Shown here: one piece after another, positions 63,641 to 64,000 of the stretch
Layout of the letters: every line of letters begins with the position of its first letter
How positions within the stretch are numbered: the first letter of the stretch is position 1
Assembly: GCA_944474755.1 (NCBI GenBank)
Contig: OX104113.1
Location: 59,168,074 to 59,232,073, forward strand
Length of the DNA: 64,000 bases
Direction: 5' to 3'
Origin: Limnoperna fortunei
Lineage: Eukaryota; Mollusca; Bivalvia; Mytilida; Modiolidae
Program-made: the position numbers and the translations under genes
Notes under the pieces: generated by a model
Seen by the model: the letters and a program-made list of their open reading frames with translations, nothing else
Told to the model about the DNA's origin: nothing
The model's database searches: none

Positions 63641-64000
63641 TCTTACTTTCGACAAGTATACATCTAATCGTGATATCTACCTAAACGTCAGTCTCGTTAA
63701 AATAAATTGTTTATTTGGAAAAAGCGGTTTTCTCCTTTACTTTTATCTCTGATAACTATCTTTTTACGGGATTATAACTATTACAAAATATTTGTGAAAC
63801 ATTTTGCATTTGCTCTGTAAAATCAGTTGCATTTTAATATTTTAATATTTTACAGACGTGTATGGGTTATACGCAGAAGGAATCCAGAAATATGTCTACA
63901 TCTCTTGTGCAATCAAAAACACAAACAACCAACATTCATTCTTGTCGTACAATCATCAAAATAGTGGCTTCAGATAAATAATATTTAACTAAATTAAAAA

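Overview
The window is AT-rich, intron-rich animal DNA. Repeat content (a tRNA-derived SINE whose tail ends in a GGCGTTAAACACC-type module, a TTGGGCCAACG-repeat DNA transposon, Penelope-type reverse transcriptase remnants, and several dispersed repeats built from degenerate 100-150 base units) points to a mollusc, most likely a bivalve such as a mussel. This is inference; no species marker is present.

The only protein-coding genes I can support are calpain-5/TRA-3-type cysteine proteases: CysPc protease core, a calpain beta-sandwich domain and a terminal C2 domain, with no penta-EF-hand. There are two paralogues. Gene A is on the plus strand and gene B on the minus strand, arranged tail to tail. 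Their exon sizes and phases match almost exactly (191, 78, 178, 197 and 137 bases are identical in both), so A and B descend from one ancestral gene.

The A-B block is present twice in direct orientation. Copy 1 is about 91-28450 and copy 2 about 32101-61426. Between them, 28451-32100 holds gene A sequence whose copy 1 counterpart lies to the left of the window. The order is: A1 (last five exons, 871-8003), B1 complete (27546-14764), A2 (eight exons, 29314-40253, no N-terminal protease exons and an in-frame TGA), B2 complete (60496-50187). B1 and B2 look intact (636 and 637 residues, Cys-His-Asn triad present). A2 looks like a broken partial copy. The two copies differ by few substitutions (8 of 777 coding bases in the shared A exons) but by many insertions and deletions. 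This fits a recent tandem duplication, or two haplotypes joined end to end by an assembler.

Events private to one copy: a SINE at 1-90 (the site at 32100 is empty), a 2.5 kb TA-flanked transposon at 15875-18353 (empty in copy 2), a 5'-truncated reverse transcriptase element at 46804-48027, a 153-base hairpin inside a roughly 570 base insertion near 46030, and a tandem doubling of the 30-base minisatellite block at 40631-42914. Shared and therefore older elements include a SINE between the A and B genes, a reverse transcriptase remnant with a nested tandem repeat in B intron 4, and a 154-base hairpin MITE with 8-base target duplications in the same intron. The right end (61427-64000) is single-copy in this window and holds only repeats plus a possible leader-exon donor for B2.
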